From Bacteroidia bacterium (GTDB lineage Bacteria; Bacteroidota; Bacteroidia; J057), in contig JALEFZ010000035.1 of NCBI GenBank assembly GCA_022760475.1, positions 124,001 to 188,000 on the forward strand: 64,000 nucleotides of DNA. Reading direction: 5' to 3'. The notes beneath the pieces are model-generated. The model saw nothing but the letters and a program-made list of their open reading frames with translations. It ran no database searches and had not been told where the DNA came from. Position 1 is the first letter of the stretch. Each line of letters opens with the position of its first letter. The position numbers and the translations under genes were made by a program. This document shows, one piece after another, positions 18,009 to 29,300 of the stretch.

Positions 18009-18806
18009 TTATAAACGGAATGAAACAAAAACATGGCTAGATAGCATAGCAAGTGGCTTGGGTGAGGGATAGCTGGTATAGCTAGCTTGAAACCCAATTT
18101 GGGCAAGTCGGCGATTCTCATCAGCTAGCTTATAGGTAAGCCTAAGCCTGGGATTTACCAGTTGATTGATACTTACAAGACTTGAAGAAGTTCGGACGTA
18201 AGTCAGGTAATAAGAAGAATTACCCGGAAGGTAAGCATCTGAAGAGTAGTTTGGGCGGACGACCCAAGCAAGAAGCGGAAGTTCAGCCATCACTTCCAAC
18301 ATATTATTGCCTAAGGGGAATTCATTGGCATAAAAAGGTGCGATATCTACCTGGCTATAATGCCAATCATCAAGCCTCATACCTGTATAGGTATGCTGAA
18401 TGCCCATTCCCAATCCAAATACCCCCAAGGATGTCCTTTTTCCCCATCTCGCATTTCCTTGAGCTTGTACATAGGAAAGCCAGGGATTTAGTACAATTTC
18501 ATATGCCTCTCGATTTCCCTCAAAATCCGGTATATCTTGAAGTTCCCCCTCTCTCCTTCCCATTCCAAGGGGCTGATTGGTTCCCACTGCAAGGCTCAGG
18601 TTCAATTCGAGGAAGTCTTTACATTTCTTTTCATAGTTTAGCCCAACGTTCAGTGAATGTGCAGAATAAACAAGCGGAGAACTCAATTGATCATTCATGA
18701 TCCGGTTTTGATACCCTAGTTGAAGGGACAGTTTGCCAGTTTGCTGAGCGAATGCGGCACTGCCAGCCATGCTCCCGATTAACAGGAGTAAAATCTTTAG
18801 TCTCAT
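18009..18806 (-). CDS. Predicted outer-membrane beta-barrel protein
   Basis: A 265-residue protein with a cleavable signal peptide (residues 1-20, ending AAFA-QQ). The mature part is a series of alternating polar and hydrophobic strands (LSLQLGYQN, SLNVGLNYEKK, FLELNLSLAVG, LTYKLADE) and ends in HVFVSFRL, which resembles the terminal strand of an outer-membrane barrel. I do not recognise a named family. It is the first gene of an operon with the S41 peptidase lipoprotein; the link may be functional (a barrel with its own processing enzyme), but this is inference from spacing only. Confidence 0.65.
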   Translation of the reverse strand: MRLKILLLLIGSMAGSAAFAQQTGKLSLQLGYQNRIMNDQLSSPLVYSAHSLNVGLNYEKKCKDFLELNLSLAVGTNQPLGMGRREGELQDIPDFEGNREAYEIVLNPWLSYVQAQGNARWGKRTSLGVFGLGMGIQHTYTGMRLDDWHYSQVDIAPFYANEFPLGNNMLEVMAELPLLAWVVRPNYSSDAYLPGNSSYYLTYVRTSSSLVSINQLVNPRLRLTYKLADENRRLAQIGFQASYTSYPSPKPLAMLSSHVFVSFRL

Positions 18807-18932
18807 ATCAGTTTGTGTGAAATAGTTTGTTGAAAATCAATTCACCCGAATGAGTCCAAAGAATCTCCATGGTTGTCCGGACATATCGTGAGCACCCTTT
18901 AAAGAGGTTTGAGGGACGAAAAAGAAGGAATA

Positions 18933-18966
18933 AGTAAAAAGCCGGGCACATGGGTGCACCGGCTTT
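18933..18966 (-). terminator. Terminator of the SLT/228-residue gene pair
   Basis: On the minus strand AAAGCCGG pairs with CCGGCTTT around a 13-base loop and runs into a T tract. It lies 85 bases past the stop at 19051. Confidence 0.7.
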
Positions 18967-19050
18967 CATTAACACGTGACAGCAAGAACGATTAGGCTTA
19001 TCCAGAAGATTAACTTTCTCCATTGCCCGAAGACAAACTAAAGGGAAAAA

Positions 19051-19737
19051 TTACCTCCCAGAAAAAAGACCTAATTGTTTTTGGTCGGGAAAATGTTGAA
19101 TCCCATTGTGATGACGGTGGTATTCACACGCCCAATTCTTGAGTTTTAATTTGGTGTGAGCTGCTAGGCGTACTTTTCCGAAGGATAGACTTATCCAAAG
19201 CAGTTTGTAAATCAACTCCTTTTCATCATTGGTAGACTTATCTAGACGCTCTTCGAGGATTGAGACATACTCCCTAAACGCGTGAAAGGCCAATCTCAGC
19301 CATGGACGACTTTCTTCCCTTCCAGCCACGTCCTTCCAGCGAAGGTCTTCCGCAGAAAAGTCCGGTCCTGGATGGCGATCATAGAAAAAGTAAATCCGTT
19401 CTACATGATGAGCAACAAATAGTAAGTACTCCCAAAGGGGGCGTAAATCAAACCAACTATTTTTTAGGCTGATGATCTGCAACAATGGAACTGCCGCAAA
19501 GGCTTCCCAAGTGATCTTCCCTTTCTCAAAAAAGGCCTCCGTCCATTGTCCCCAAAGAATTTCTTGCTCATAGGCATCATCTGTGAGTTCCAATTCCTGT
19601 AAAACCCTCACTTGTCCCTCTGGTAATGCCTGCTTGGCAAAATCTGCTCGATGTTTTAAACGCTGAATAGCTCCCTGGTCTTTGCTTCTGATTACTTGCA
19701 TAGCTGTATGGAATTTTGATGTGGAACCATAAATCAA
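19051..19737 (-). CDS. Hypothetical protein next to a lytic transglycosylase
   Basis: A 228-residue soluble protein rich in aromatic and charged residues; not recognised. It shows a run of helices, no signal peptide, no membrane helix and clusters of tryptophans (LRPLWEYLLFVAHHVERIYFF, WLRLAFHAFREY). An alternative start at 19701 (MQVIRSKD) would remove 12 residues of little predicted structure. The gene begins 27 bases after the stop of the lytic transglycosylase on the same strand and shares a terminator with it, so the two are probably cotranscribed. It has no obvious catalytic motif. Confidence 0.6.
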   Translation of the reverse strand: MIYGSTSKFHTAMQVIRSKDQGAIQRLKHRADFAKQALPEGQVRVLQELELTDDAYEQEILWGQWTEAFFEKGKITWEAFAAVPLLQIISLKNSWFDLRPLWEYLLFVAHHVERIYFFYDRHPGPDFSAEDLRWKDVAGREESRPWLRLAFHAFREYVSILEERLDKSTNDEKELIYKLLWISLSFGKVRLAAHTKLKLKNWACEYHRHHNGIQHFPDQKQLGLFSGR

Positions 19738-19764
19738 AAGGTGAGCAAGAGGTCAACACAGAGA

Positions 19765-20496
19765 TTAACCCTGCTTGCTTACCCGATAGGCATCTGGATA
19801 TTTGCGCTTCAAATGACGATCAATATCACTGACAGTCACCCTCCCGTCCTTGTCCTCATCCAGGCCAGAATTTTGTCGATAAGACTGAGAAGGTTTCGCG
19901 AAGAGTGTATAACAATAATCTCCGCCGCGCGCCTTGGGATACAGAATAGCCAGATACAGGTCTGTCAAATCCTTAAAATCACCATAACGCTCCCTTACCA
20001 GTGCCAGGTATTCGTATACAAAATCCATTTGACGAATGGGTTCCATTCGTGCCAACTCCATGGTACTCGTCCCAAGTTCTCCAGCAGTCATAGGCATGAA
20101 CTGTATAAGACCTGTTGCCCCACTGCCCTGAAAATTCGCTACCCCAGGATTAAATTCAGATTCTTGATGCATAACCGCCAAGAGCCATTCCTCAGGAATA
20201 TCCAGGCGCCTGCTCACTTGCTTCACCTTGGCATGAAAACCTGCCAGGTCATAGATATAGCGACTTGCCTTTTCTGATAGATAAAAACTCGAACTTGAAT
20301 TAAATCCAACGACAGATGCTCTCGATAATACACTCGCCTCTGCCTTGGCTCCCGAGTTAAATACCAAATGGGTCGCAACATTACTGCCTACCACCAAAGC
20401 CGCCATCAGGCCCCAGTGCTTTAGGTTCATTTTAAATAAACGTCCACCCGACGAACGAACCGGATGACGCATAGGGTCATACTTGCCTCTACTCAT
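19765..20496 (-). CDS. Lytic transglycosylase (SLT domain) with C-terminal EF-hand
   Basis: A 243-residue membrane-anchored enzyme. One hydrophobic helix (about residues 26-46) follows a basic N terminus. The SLT domain spans roughly 85-200: catalytic glutamate E112 in MHQESEFNP, then GATGLIQFMP and, further on, YLAILYPKA. It cleaves the glycan strand of peptidoglycan. An EF-hand-like loop with DxDxDG spacing at residues 213-224 (DEDKDGRVTVSD) and a following helix end the protein, similar to half of a dockerin module. That combination is unusual and suggests calcium dependence or docking. The start is supported by a real Shine-Dalgarno sequence, rare in this window. Confidence 0.85.
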   Translation of the reverse strand: MSRGKYDPMRHPVRSSGGRLFKMNLKHWGLMAALVVGSNVATHLVFNSGAKAEASVLSRASVVGFNSSSSFYLSEKASRYIYDLAGFHAKVKQVSRRLDIPEEWLLAVMHQESEFNPGVANFQGSGATGLIQFMPMTAGELGTSTMELARMEPIRQMDFVYEYLALVRERYGDFKDLTDLYLAILYPKARGGDYCYTLFAKPSQSYRQNSGLDEDKDGRVTVSDIDRHLKRKYPDAYRVSKQG

Positions 20497-20506
20497 TTCT
20501 ACCTCC
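20497..20506 (-). promoter_or_regulatory. Shine-Dalgarno site of the lytic transglycosylase
   Basis: GGAGGT (20501-20506 on the minus strand) lies four bases before the ATG at 20494-20496. Most genes in this window have no such site, so it helps to settle this start over the internal Met at residue 23. The spacing is a little short. Confidence 0.6.
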
Positions 20507-20736
20507 GATGTTAGGATACTTGCTTTGCGAAAACGGTTAGGATTACGATTTAAATTAAGCTATTATTTTTAGCAAAAACAAAATTAATTTCTCTTTTTTT
20601 TAGCTAAATACTAAAAATATTAACTTAAGTAGGTGAACTTCACGCCCTTGGATAAAAAAATAATGACCAATTTTTCATCCTCATTCTTTGGTGTTTGCGT
20701 GAAAGCAGCTAGATTTCCTTAAATCTTGGAGCATTA

Positions 20737-21651
20737 ATGAGCGATAGAAGCAAACACATTCTAATGATAAGACCCACACACTTTGGGTCAAATCCCCAGA
20801 CCTTCGATAGCAACTCATTCCAAAGTGAATTAAAGCCTGAAGAACAAAGAATCATTCAGGAATTGGCGGTCAAAGAGTGGGAAACATTTGTCCAAACTCT
20901 AAGAGAAAATGGAGTCAGGGTCAGTGAATTTGATGACCATGATGAGCCCATGAGTCCAGATTCAGTTTTTCCAAACAACTGGATCAGTTTTCACGAGGGG
21001 AAGAAAATGGTTACCTATCCTATGTATGCTCCCAATAGAAGGCTGGAACGAAGGGCGGATATCATTGAGCACTTTCAATCTGAATATACTTATGAGCTTC
21101 TTGATTTCGCTACCGAGCAAGAGAAAGCCCAACTGTACCTTGAAGGTACTGGCAGCCTGGTATTGGACAGGCAAAATAAAGTCGCATATGCCTGCGTATC
21201 CCCTCGTACATCACCACAAGCTTTTGACAAATGGACACAAAAAATGGGCTACCGAGGGCTAATTTTCCAGGCCGTAAACCAGGAAGGCAAAGAGATATAC
21301 CATACCAATGTCATGATGGCACTGGGAAGAGAGTTTGCCATCGTATGTATGGAGGCCATTCCTGACCCAGTGTCAAGAGAAGCTCTGACCCAAAGCCTTA
21401 AAGAAAGTCATCATAAATTGATTGCCATTACCCTGGAGCAAATGGCTTCATTTGCGGGCAATATGCTGGAAATTGAAAACGAAGAAGGAGAAGCATTGCT
21501 GGTCATGTCCAGGCAAGCACACGAATCATTGACCAACATTCAATTGAATGAGTTGGAGAAGCATTGTCAACTGCTGGTTGTGGCTGTCGATGAGCTTGAA
21601 AAGTATAGCGGAGGCAGTGTAAGATGCATGATGGCAGAAATATTCGACTAG
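20737..21651 (+). CDS. ctlX: Citrulline-utilising / guanidino-group hydrolase (CtlX-like)
   Basis: A 304-residue enzyme of the amidinotransferase/deiminase superfamily (pentein fold). The family signature VFPNNWISFHEGKK lies near residue 78, the guanidino-binding region LEGTGSLVLD near 135, and the nucleophilic cysteine in GGSVRCM, at C297. The closest described group is CtlX, reported as a citrulline-degrading hydrolase in Francisella. The pentein active-site residues (Asp/Glu, His and terminal Cys) all appear to be present. The start at 20737 follows an AT-rich leader without a Shine-Dalgarno sequence. It is followed 114 bases later on the same strand by an arginine deiminase relative, so the pair may act in sequence on arginine and citrulline. 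Confidence 0.82.
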   Translation: MSDRSKHILMIRPTHFGSNPQTFDSNSFQSELKPEEQRIIQELAVKEWETFVQTLRENGVRVSEFDDHDEPMSPDSVFPNNWISFHEGKKMVTYPMYAPNRRLERRADIIEHFQSEYTYELLDFATEQEKAQLYLEGTGSLVLDRQNKVAYACVSPRTSPQAFDKWTQKMGYRGLIFQAVNQEGKEIYHTNVMMALGREFAIVCMEAIPDPVSREALTQSLKESHHKLIAITLEQMASFAGNMLEIENEEGEALLVMSRQAHESLTNIQLNELEKHCQLLVVAVDELEKYSGGSVRCMMAEIFD

Positions 21652-21765
21652 ATGAAGGAAAATCAAACAAATAGCAATTAGAATTCCAGGATTCCTTATC
21701 AATTTTCATCAAATATTTCCAATTTTAAGGCTTTCAACCACTATTTTGAATACCAACTACCATAT

Positions 21766-23247
21766 ATGAAACCCATACTAAACTCCGAATACAATGAGCT
21801 AGAAATGGTTCTTGTGCACACCCCTGGAGAAGAACATAATCAATTGATTCCCTGGGACGGTGATCACGCACTCATGGGAAGCTATCCGCGGGTTTATGAG
21901 GAACTACAAAACGACCATTCTCAACTAAAAGCGCTTCTCCAAAAATATGTAGGGAAGAAAAATGTCCTGGAATTTTCAACTCTTTTGGAGGAAGTATTTG
22001 AAAATGAAGACTACCGATACAGGTTCAACATTCTTAAAGATACCCTATACGGCAATGCAGAGACCTATATAGACCACCTTCAAGCGAGAGGAATCAAGCT
22101 GGAGACCTATTCACCCAAAGAACTTGTGCGAGATCTCATTGAAGGTTACCCTCGCATCCTTAACCTCAACAATCACCGCCTTCCACAAATCATCATTCCA
22201 CCAAAAAGAGAATTGATGTGGATGAGAGATTCCGCAGCTGTCACTCCTGTGGGAATGGTCATTTGTAACATGTCCAACCCCAGAAGGAAACTTGAGACTT
22301 CTCTGGTCAGGGCTGCTTTCAAATACCATCCCATGTTTGACGAGGATAGCATATTCCTGGACATGGTTGAGGTGACACGCAAAATCAAGGAGGACCCAGC
22401 CTGGAGTGGGTTGACTGATCACCTGCTTCTTGAAGGAGGGAATATCATGGTGCTTAACGAGGAATGTATCGCAATTGGTGTGGGTAGGTATGAAAACCTT
22501 TATGCCAACCGAACCACACGAGCAGCCTTCAATCTTTTAGTTGAAAAACTATTTGAAGCAGATAAAAGTGGAAAGCTAAAACGGATCTATATGGTCCATG
22601 TTCCGGATCTGAATGGCTTCATCCACCTCGACATGGTCTTCAATATGATAGGTCCAAAATCTGCCATTGTTATGCCCTATATTTTTGGGCATCCAGATCC
22701 TATTGTTGAAATCAGCCCAAAAGCAGTTCTTCAGAATTTTGTACACTGGTTAAGAAGAAATATGGGGGAAAACCGGACTGATATGAGCAAGATTCCTAAT
22801 AAGGTAATGTTTGAACATGCAGGAAAGGTTGAAGTTTATGACAGGGACTATATCAAACAAAAAGGAAGCATTGTCAGGTTGCCCCATCCATCAAGGTACT
22901 TCCTAAATCAGTTATTCGAGGATAAAATCCTTGATCCTGATAGCATCAGTTGGATTGGTGGCCCTTTGAAGAACTACATTACTCCCTATGAGCATTTGAA
23001 GGTTGCCCTTTTTGAACAAAATAACATGGCAGGAAATGTCATGACCGTAGCGCCTCATAAGGTCATTTCTTATCAAAGAAGTAAAATCACCTCAGATGCC
23101 TTACTTAAGGATCTTAAGAGAAGGGATGAGCATGCAGAAGTTCATTTGATGTCTTCGAATGAAATTAGAACCGACAACGGCGGGCCACATTGTTTGGCGA
23201 TGCCCCTAAAAAGAGCTACACCCAAAGTGGATCAAGCTGAAAAGTAA
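21766..23247 (+). CDS. Arginine deiminase-family hydrolase
   Basis: A 493-residue member of the arginine deiminase family: MRDSAAV near residue 150, LEGGNIMVL near 224, HLDMVF near 289 and the catalytic-cysteine motif NGGPHCLAMPL with C476. These stand in the positions of the mRDP, EGGD, HLDTVF and GGGPHCM motifs of classical ArcA, but each differs from it. The protein is also longer by about 80 residues (classical ArcA is near 410), mostly in a helical insertion at 40-130. Arginine to citrulline plus ammonia is the likely reaction; the family differences leave room for another guanidine substrate. No ornithine transcarbamylase, carbamate kinase or antiporter is linked, so this is not a standard ADI operon. 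Confidence 0.85.
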   Translation: MKPILNSEYNELEMVLVHTPGEEHNQLIPWDGDHALMGSYPRVYEELQNDHSQLKALLQKYVGKKNVLEFSTLLEEVFENEDYRYRFNILKDTLYGNAETYIDHLQARGIKLETYSPKELVRDLIEGYPRILNLNNHRLPQIIIPPKRELMWMRDSAAVTPVGMVICNMSNPRRKLETSLVRAAFKYHPMFDEDSIFLDMVEVTRKIKEDPAWSGLTDHLLLEGGNIMVLNEECIAIGVGRYENLYANRTTRAAFNLLVEKLFEADKSGKLKRIYMVHVPDLNGFIHLDMVFNMIGPKSAIVMPYIFGHPDPIVEISPKAVLQNFVHWLRRNMGENRTDMSKIPNKVMFEHAGKVEVYDRDYIKQKGSIVRLPHPSRYFLNQLFEDKILDPDSISWIGGPLKNYITPYEHLKVALFEQNNMAGNVMTVAPHKVISYQRSKITSDALLKDLKRRDEHAEVHLMSSNEIRTDNGGPHCLAMPLKRATPKVDQAEK

Positions 23248-23295
23248 AAAACCGGACATAGAGCCAGGAATCCCTGGTTTTGAGTATACAAAATG

Positions 23296-23327
23296 AAAAA
23301 GGAGAGGCAATGCCTCTCCTTTTTTTA
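23296..23327. terminator. Bidirectional terminator between converging genes
   Basis: GGAGAGGCA (23301-23309) pairs perfectly with TGCCTCTCC (23311-23319), with an A run before and a T run after. It can end both the deiminase gene and, from the other strand, the giant secreted protein gene. Confidence 0.85.
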
Positions 23328-23361
23328 AACCGGGTATCAATTTAAATATGTGCTATATCCC

Positions 23362-26300
23362 TTAATCATCTGTTCCGTAATCTTCGTCGTGGTCGCTGTC
23401 CTTGTACTCGTTGTACATGTATTTCTCCACAACCGGGGCTACAGTAGTATGATCAAGCATATTTGTTTTCATAAATAGGTTCAGAAGTGCGCGCTGAATG
23501 TCAAGACCGTCGGTTACACCGTTGACATCAAGGTCTGTCGCATACTGTCCTACAAGACCGAAGTTATTCAGGATGTCCTGTATATCCGGACCGTCAACGT
23601 TTCCTTCACCGATGGCATCACCTTCGATCAATCCATATACACCAGGTACAATCTCCATCAAAGATGGGTCTACGTTCTGGTCATAAAGTTGGAAGGTAGA
23701 AGAGTGCTTGGTAAAGTCAACAGTAAGTACACGTCCCAATTTTGCTTTTGGCACATCTGTCAGTACGCCAAAGTAACCAAGTGTTTTCACTGCGATGTAA
23801 TACTCCGTATCCGGATTTACAGGCAGTTCAACAAGGCTCTTAAGGTCAGTACCGATTACATTTCCGTCTCTTAGAAGAAGACCAGCTTGTCTTCCCTGAA
23901 GTTCCAGAATCTGATCTTTGGTTCTCAACTCGATCAATACCCAGGTAACGATGTCATTCATGACAGGGTTTGTGGCATAATCAGCTGAGTCAATCATTTC
24001 AGAACCATTGTATCCCCACACGCCGAATGGCTGCGATTGAGCGAGGAAACGGTTGGGTCCAAGCTGAGGAGTCATCTCACCGTCATTGGTGTTGAAAGCT
24101 GCATTAAGCATAACCCTTGCAGAAACCCTAGGCTGACCAGGACAAACGTCTACACATTCGTCGAAGTCCTGCTTGAAGCTCGCTGTACCAGAGTACTTTC
24201 CGCTTGTACTTGCGAAGTCAAATGTTGAGAAGATACCGTAGTTCAAGTTCTCAGCATTGGCACCGATTCCCACCTGGGTAAGACCAGTATTGGTTGGGTA
24301 AAGGGTGTCATTCTGGAAGAAGCCATATCCAGCCAATACACTGTTGTTCACATCAATGGTGTAGTAATCCCAAGTAGTGTGGGTAAAGGCATCTCCAAGG
24401 ATGTTTGATTCATAATCTCCTCCCCTTGCAGCAGTATCATTTTGCCACTGCATCCAGTCCATAACTGAGCTCAACTCAAATGAAACATAGAATTTCAAGT
24501 TGGCATTTCCTACATTTTCGATCAGTCCTTCCAGCTTGGCACTACCATCTTCATAGGTAGTCAATTTGCCCTCACGGCCAGTCCAGGTGTAGGTATCTGT
24601 ATTCGAACCGAAGTCAAGTCCTGGGAGCCTCAAGCTATAGCCCAAAGAGTCAATCTCGAAAGAAGTACACTTCTGACGTACAGTAGGATCTACTTCAATT
24701 ACCACTACATTAGACTCAATGTGGGCATCACAAGTAGTTCTCTTTACACAACGGATGAAATAAGTAGTTGTATCCAGAGGTCCTAGTAGATCACTTGGAG
24801 TGATGTATTCTTTGTCAGTACCTACGCCGTTTGGAACCTGGCTCCACATAGCTGGTGGAAGGTATGGGTCAACCGTGTAGATCCAGAAGTATTCAATGCT
24901 TCCACCTGCACCTCCAGTTGCTGGAGGACCTCCAATGGGAGCCGTAGTGAATGGCTGTGCACAACCTGCCTGGTTTCCAGTGATGATACCGGCATCAGTT
25001 ACGTTATCACATCCTCCACAGTCATCGATGTTGAAAGTCAGTACGATGGTAGAATCACAAGTAGGTGTACCAGGGATGTCTTTCCATGCAATGGTCAAGT
25101 AAGCCTCGTAGGTACCCGGAGCAGAGTAAGTAGTTTGTACACTTACTGCGCGCTGATCTGTAGGATCAGCAGGTCCTTGAAGTTCACCATCTGTATCATC
25201 TGATCCTGGGAAGTACCAGGTATAGACATTGGAACGGCTACCCCATTTCCTCGCGTCAAACTTGACAGTCAAGGGAGCGGCTGCACTTGCACAGGTATTT
25301 CCTCCATCATAGTTGAGGGTGAAAGATGGCCTGGGCTGGTGTCTTGTGATTACGGCTGCAATGTTAGAGCTGGCCCATGCTGTAGAATCACAGTTTCTTG
25401 ACTGGCGAATAAACCAGCAGGACTTCTTGATTCCACCAGGGAAGGCAAAGAATGGATCATTGAATCCGTCTTTCACCCACCAGGTCTCAACTGGAGAGTT
25501 GGGATCTTCAGATACCAACCAGCGATATTCGATGTTTCCTCCTGGATTTACAGGATCGCGAAGGCTCTTGATGGTATCAGGCATGAATGGAGATCCACAC
25601 AGGTACTGGTCAGGACCAATTTCTCCACCATCAGTAATTGGTGTAGCACCGCTGTTGGTTACCGTTACGGTATCCGCCACGCTACAGCCAGAAGTACTGT
25701 CAGTTACGGTCAAGATGTACTGTCCAGGCTCTCTGATTTCAGGATTCTGCTCTGTAGAGCTGAATCCGTTTGGACCCGTCCAAGCATATGAAACGGTACT
25801 TTCAAGATTCTTGAACAACTTGTTGTTAGGGATAAGTTGTTTTACAACTCCAGGGCCTTCGTATTGTACTTGTAGCACTTGCTGGCCACCTCTTTCGAAG
25901 AAGGTTACTCTGATTTCGTGGTATCCTTCAGTCAAAGTAACGGTACCACTTCTCTCCTGGTTTGAGTGAAGTCCGTCATTGTCGACAACCTGTACTCCGT
26001 CGATATACAGCTTCGATCCATCATCTGAAGATGTGTAGAAGGTATACTGTCCAGCAGACATGATGTTGATGTAACCATTGAAATCAAAGGCGAAGTCATC
26101 ATCTCTATCTCTAACAGATATATCGAAATTGTCAGTCATCCCACTCTTGGCTGCGGTCAGTGTGCTGAAGTCTGGCAAAACACTCAGGCTGCTAGTTTCA
26201 AAGTAGTCGAAATTAACCCCATTCATTGCTGGGATGGCTCCGCTTACATTGGCAACTAGTACAGCTGAGGTGTCTCCACACTCAATGTTTACTGGATCAA

Positions 26301-29300
26301 GGCTTAGGCTAAGGTTGCAGTCAATGTTGAATTCGTAGTCTTCTACCTCACCATTGTTTTCAGAACCTGTAGGTGTACAAGCAGCGTCAGAAGCGAATCT
26401 GAAACGTGCATAGGTACGGCAAGGAGCTGCATCTGCAGGAACGGTGTAGGTAAAGGTGAAGGTCTGTGGATTTGGATCCTTCAGAACTTCAAAATTATCA
26501 ATTATTACTTCGTCAGCATCAAAGCTACAGTTGCCATCAAAGTCAATCCATGCTTTTATGAAGTCGTCGTTGTCGACACTCTGAAGTACGGTTACGATTA
26601 CTTGCTTGGTTTCACCGGGGGCTCCGGTAGCTCCATTAACAAAAGTAACCCCGTCTTCGTCATCCGTAGCACCATTGTCATCGCCTTGAGCATCGTTAGA
26701 GAAAGCAGAAGATGCTTCTCCATCCCACAGGCTACCAATGGAAATACCGGCTCTGTACTTGTGCTCAGCTACACCATAACAGGCAGGTGCATCACCGAAG
26801 TCTTTGTTGAAACAGTTGCTGATGTCTTCCCATCCAAGGCTCACAGGACACTCATCGTTGCCCCAACGAACCCATACGTCGTATTGACCGGCAGCAAGTC
26901 CAGTGAAGGAAGCAGAACCAACCGTGTCAGAAACACGCAATGGATAAGTCAACCCTCCATCGATGCTAAACTCAATGAATGTTCTATAACTTACCGCAGG
27001 GAAAGTAAATGTAACCTCTCCATTGCTCATGTTACAGCTTGGAGGAGTAGAACTTACAGATACTACAGGAGGCAAGTCATTGGAGATGGTTACTCCGATG
27101 GTATCTGATACAGAACATCCATTTTTGGTTACAGTTACAATGTAAGTTCCTGTCTCAGTAACATTAACCGTTGGTGTAGATGCGCTGAATCCGTTTGGAC
27201 CAGCCCAACTAAATGTAATTCCGTTTGATTGACCACTGAGTACATTAGCAGTTAGCTCAGTAGAAGTACATGCCTCTACATCTCTTGTGATTGGGTCCAA
27301 AGTCAGGTTGAAGTCTCCATTTGAAGAATGGAAGTTTCCACCGCTGGTTGGATTAGAGATGATGTGGATATTGAACCAGGAGCTCGCTCCGAATTCACTG
27401 GTGAACAAGTTGGCACCAAATCCATTCTGCCATGACTCTCCTTTTCTGTCTATGCTGATCAAACCACCAGCCAAAGGACCTTTACCTGTAAATGAACCTG
27501 AGAAAGATTCATAGTAAGTGAAGTTCACATCATCGAAGGCAATGCTGTTACATGTAGCACCCTTAGGGCTATTGTTAGGAGCAGAAGTATTGTAGTCGCT
27601 TAGGGTAACATCAATGTCAAACTTATAAGTAGGATCGTAAACATTGGAAATTTCCCCAATCAATCTGGCTGTTCCATTTGTGTACTCAGTCAAAGTACCG
27701 CCAGGAGAAACTGCCCAATACTTCTTGTCATTTCCACCACCATTAAGGATATTATTCAGAATATTATCCATCCAGATAATCCTCTCAGGTTGAGAAGGAG
27801 AACATCCAGTTGAGTTCTTCATGTTGACCAGTTCGTGCTCTTGTCTTACTGCCAATGAACCTCCGGTGCTGCTGATACTTACAGTCAGCTTGCTGTCATT
27901 TGTAGGAGGATTAATGGTGTACTGTCCCAAAGAGCTTGGGCAATCTCCATCTCCCCACTTGACATACAAGTCATATGATCCAGGGTTTACATTTGTAAAG
28001 GAGGCTGAGCCTGAATTATCAGCTACACTCAATGGATAGGTGTTGCCACCATCCATGCTGAACATAATCGTGGAACGATCTGCATTATCAGCAAATGTGA
28101 AGGTAATCTCTCCACTGTTGTTTGCACAGTCAGGATCGGTCGTGCTTACCAGGGCAGATGGAGGGGTAATAACTTCCTTGATGATGTCGTTGCTCTCACC
28201 TGCATATACTGTACATCCTGCTCTTCTTGCGCAACGGCGATAGTAAGTGGTCTGAGTAATCGTACCTGGGTTGTAAGTAGGGCTGTTGGAGTTCGGGATC
28301 ATGATCCCGTTAGAGGCATTGGCAGCAATAGGCTCATGCGCATACAGCCAAACATATTCAATGGCACCTGATCCCCCACTAGGTAGCATTACACTGGTAA
28401 TATTGCCAGGGTTGTAAGATCCACAGAAGGATTCATCTCCTGAGATTTGGCCTCCGCTGGTAAGATTGTCGCATACGATAGGGTCATAGCTGATACATAC
28501 ACTGGTGGGTACAACAGAGTTTGCAGAGTTACCGGTTGAACCATTGCCGTAGGTGTTGTCGCCTATGTGTGCAATGATGATTTTGTCAGCACCATTAGGT
28601 AGGGTAGCCGATCCCAAATCTCCTGACCATTCAGCGGACTTAACATTGTCTGCCAAATCATCTGTGTAGTTAGAAGACCATTGAACTACATTGTTTTTCA
28701 AGAAAACAATTCTCCACTGCTCATATGGCTGGTTTACATTAAGGCGGCTGTCATAGCCGTCCCATGAAATGGCTTCAGCAATTTCAACTTCCACAGGGCC
28801 GTTGAAGGCAGATGGAAGGTTACCATCGAACATGGTATAGCTGGTATTATTAGACTCCTTAAGTCTTGGACTTGCACTTACAGAAGACCCATTGACGGAT
28901 ACACTGGCCTGCCAAAGCAGATCACCTGAATTACAGGTAGGTGCAGAAGGCGGGATGATTGATCCGCTGCTGGAACCACAATTGATTTCGACATCGTCGA
29001 TTTTGTGATATTCGTCAGAAGCGGTATTATACATTTTCACAACCAACTGAAGGGTATTACCATTGAGGTTACCCGTAGAAAATTGTTCGTAGTTGTTGCT
29101 GTTAAAGTTGTCGTATTTCTCAGCGAACAGGACTTCACTTCCTCCATCAATTTTGTAATACATCTTGATGTAGTCAGCAGTTTCCATGCTACCGAGACTT
29201 CTTGCTTTCAGGTTGATATGTCCAGTACCTGTAGAACTGATATCAACTACTTCCGATGTCCATACCAATTCTGAACTTAGGTAGTTTCCTTGGAAATATC

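Noticed and set aside
18182..18700. Plus-strand reading frame of 172 codons opposite the barrel gene
   Set aside because: It overlaps the whole signal-peptide-bearing barrel gene and has an atypical residue composition.
19741..20277. Plus-strand reading frame of 178 codons opposite the lytic transglycosylase
   Set aside because: It is the shadow of the SLT gene, whose catalytic and EF-hand motifs are clear. The translated product has no recognisable feature.
25313..25969. Long antisense reading frames inside the giant protein gene (for example 218 codons on the plus strand)
   Set aside because: They lie wholly within a convincingly coding minus-strand gene and show no domain, start site or composition of their own.
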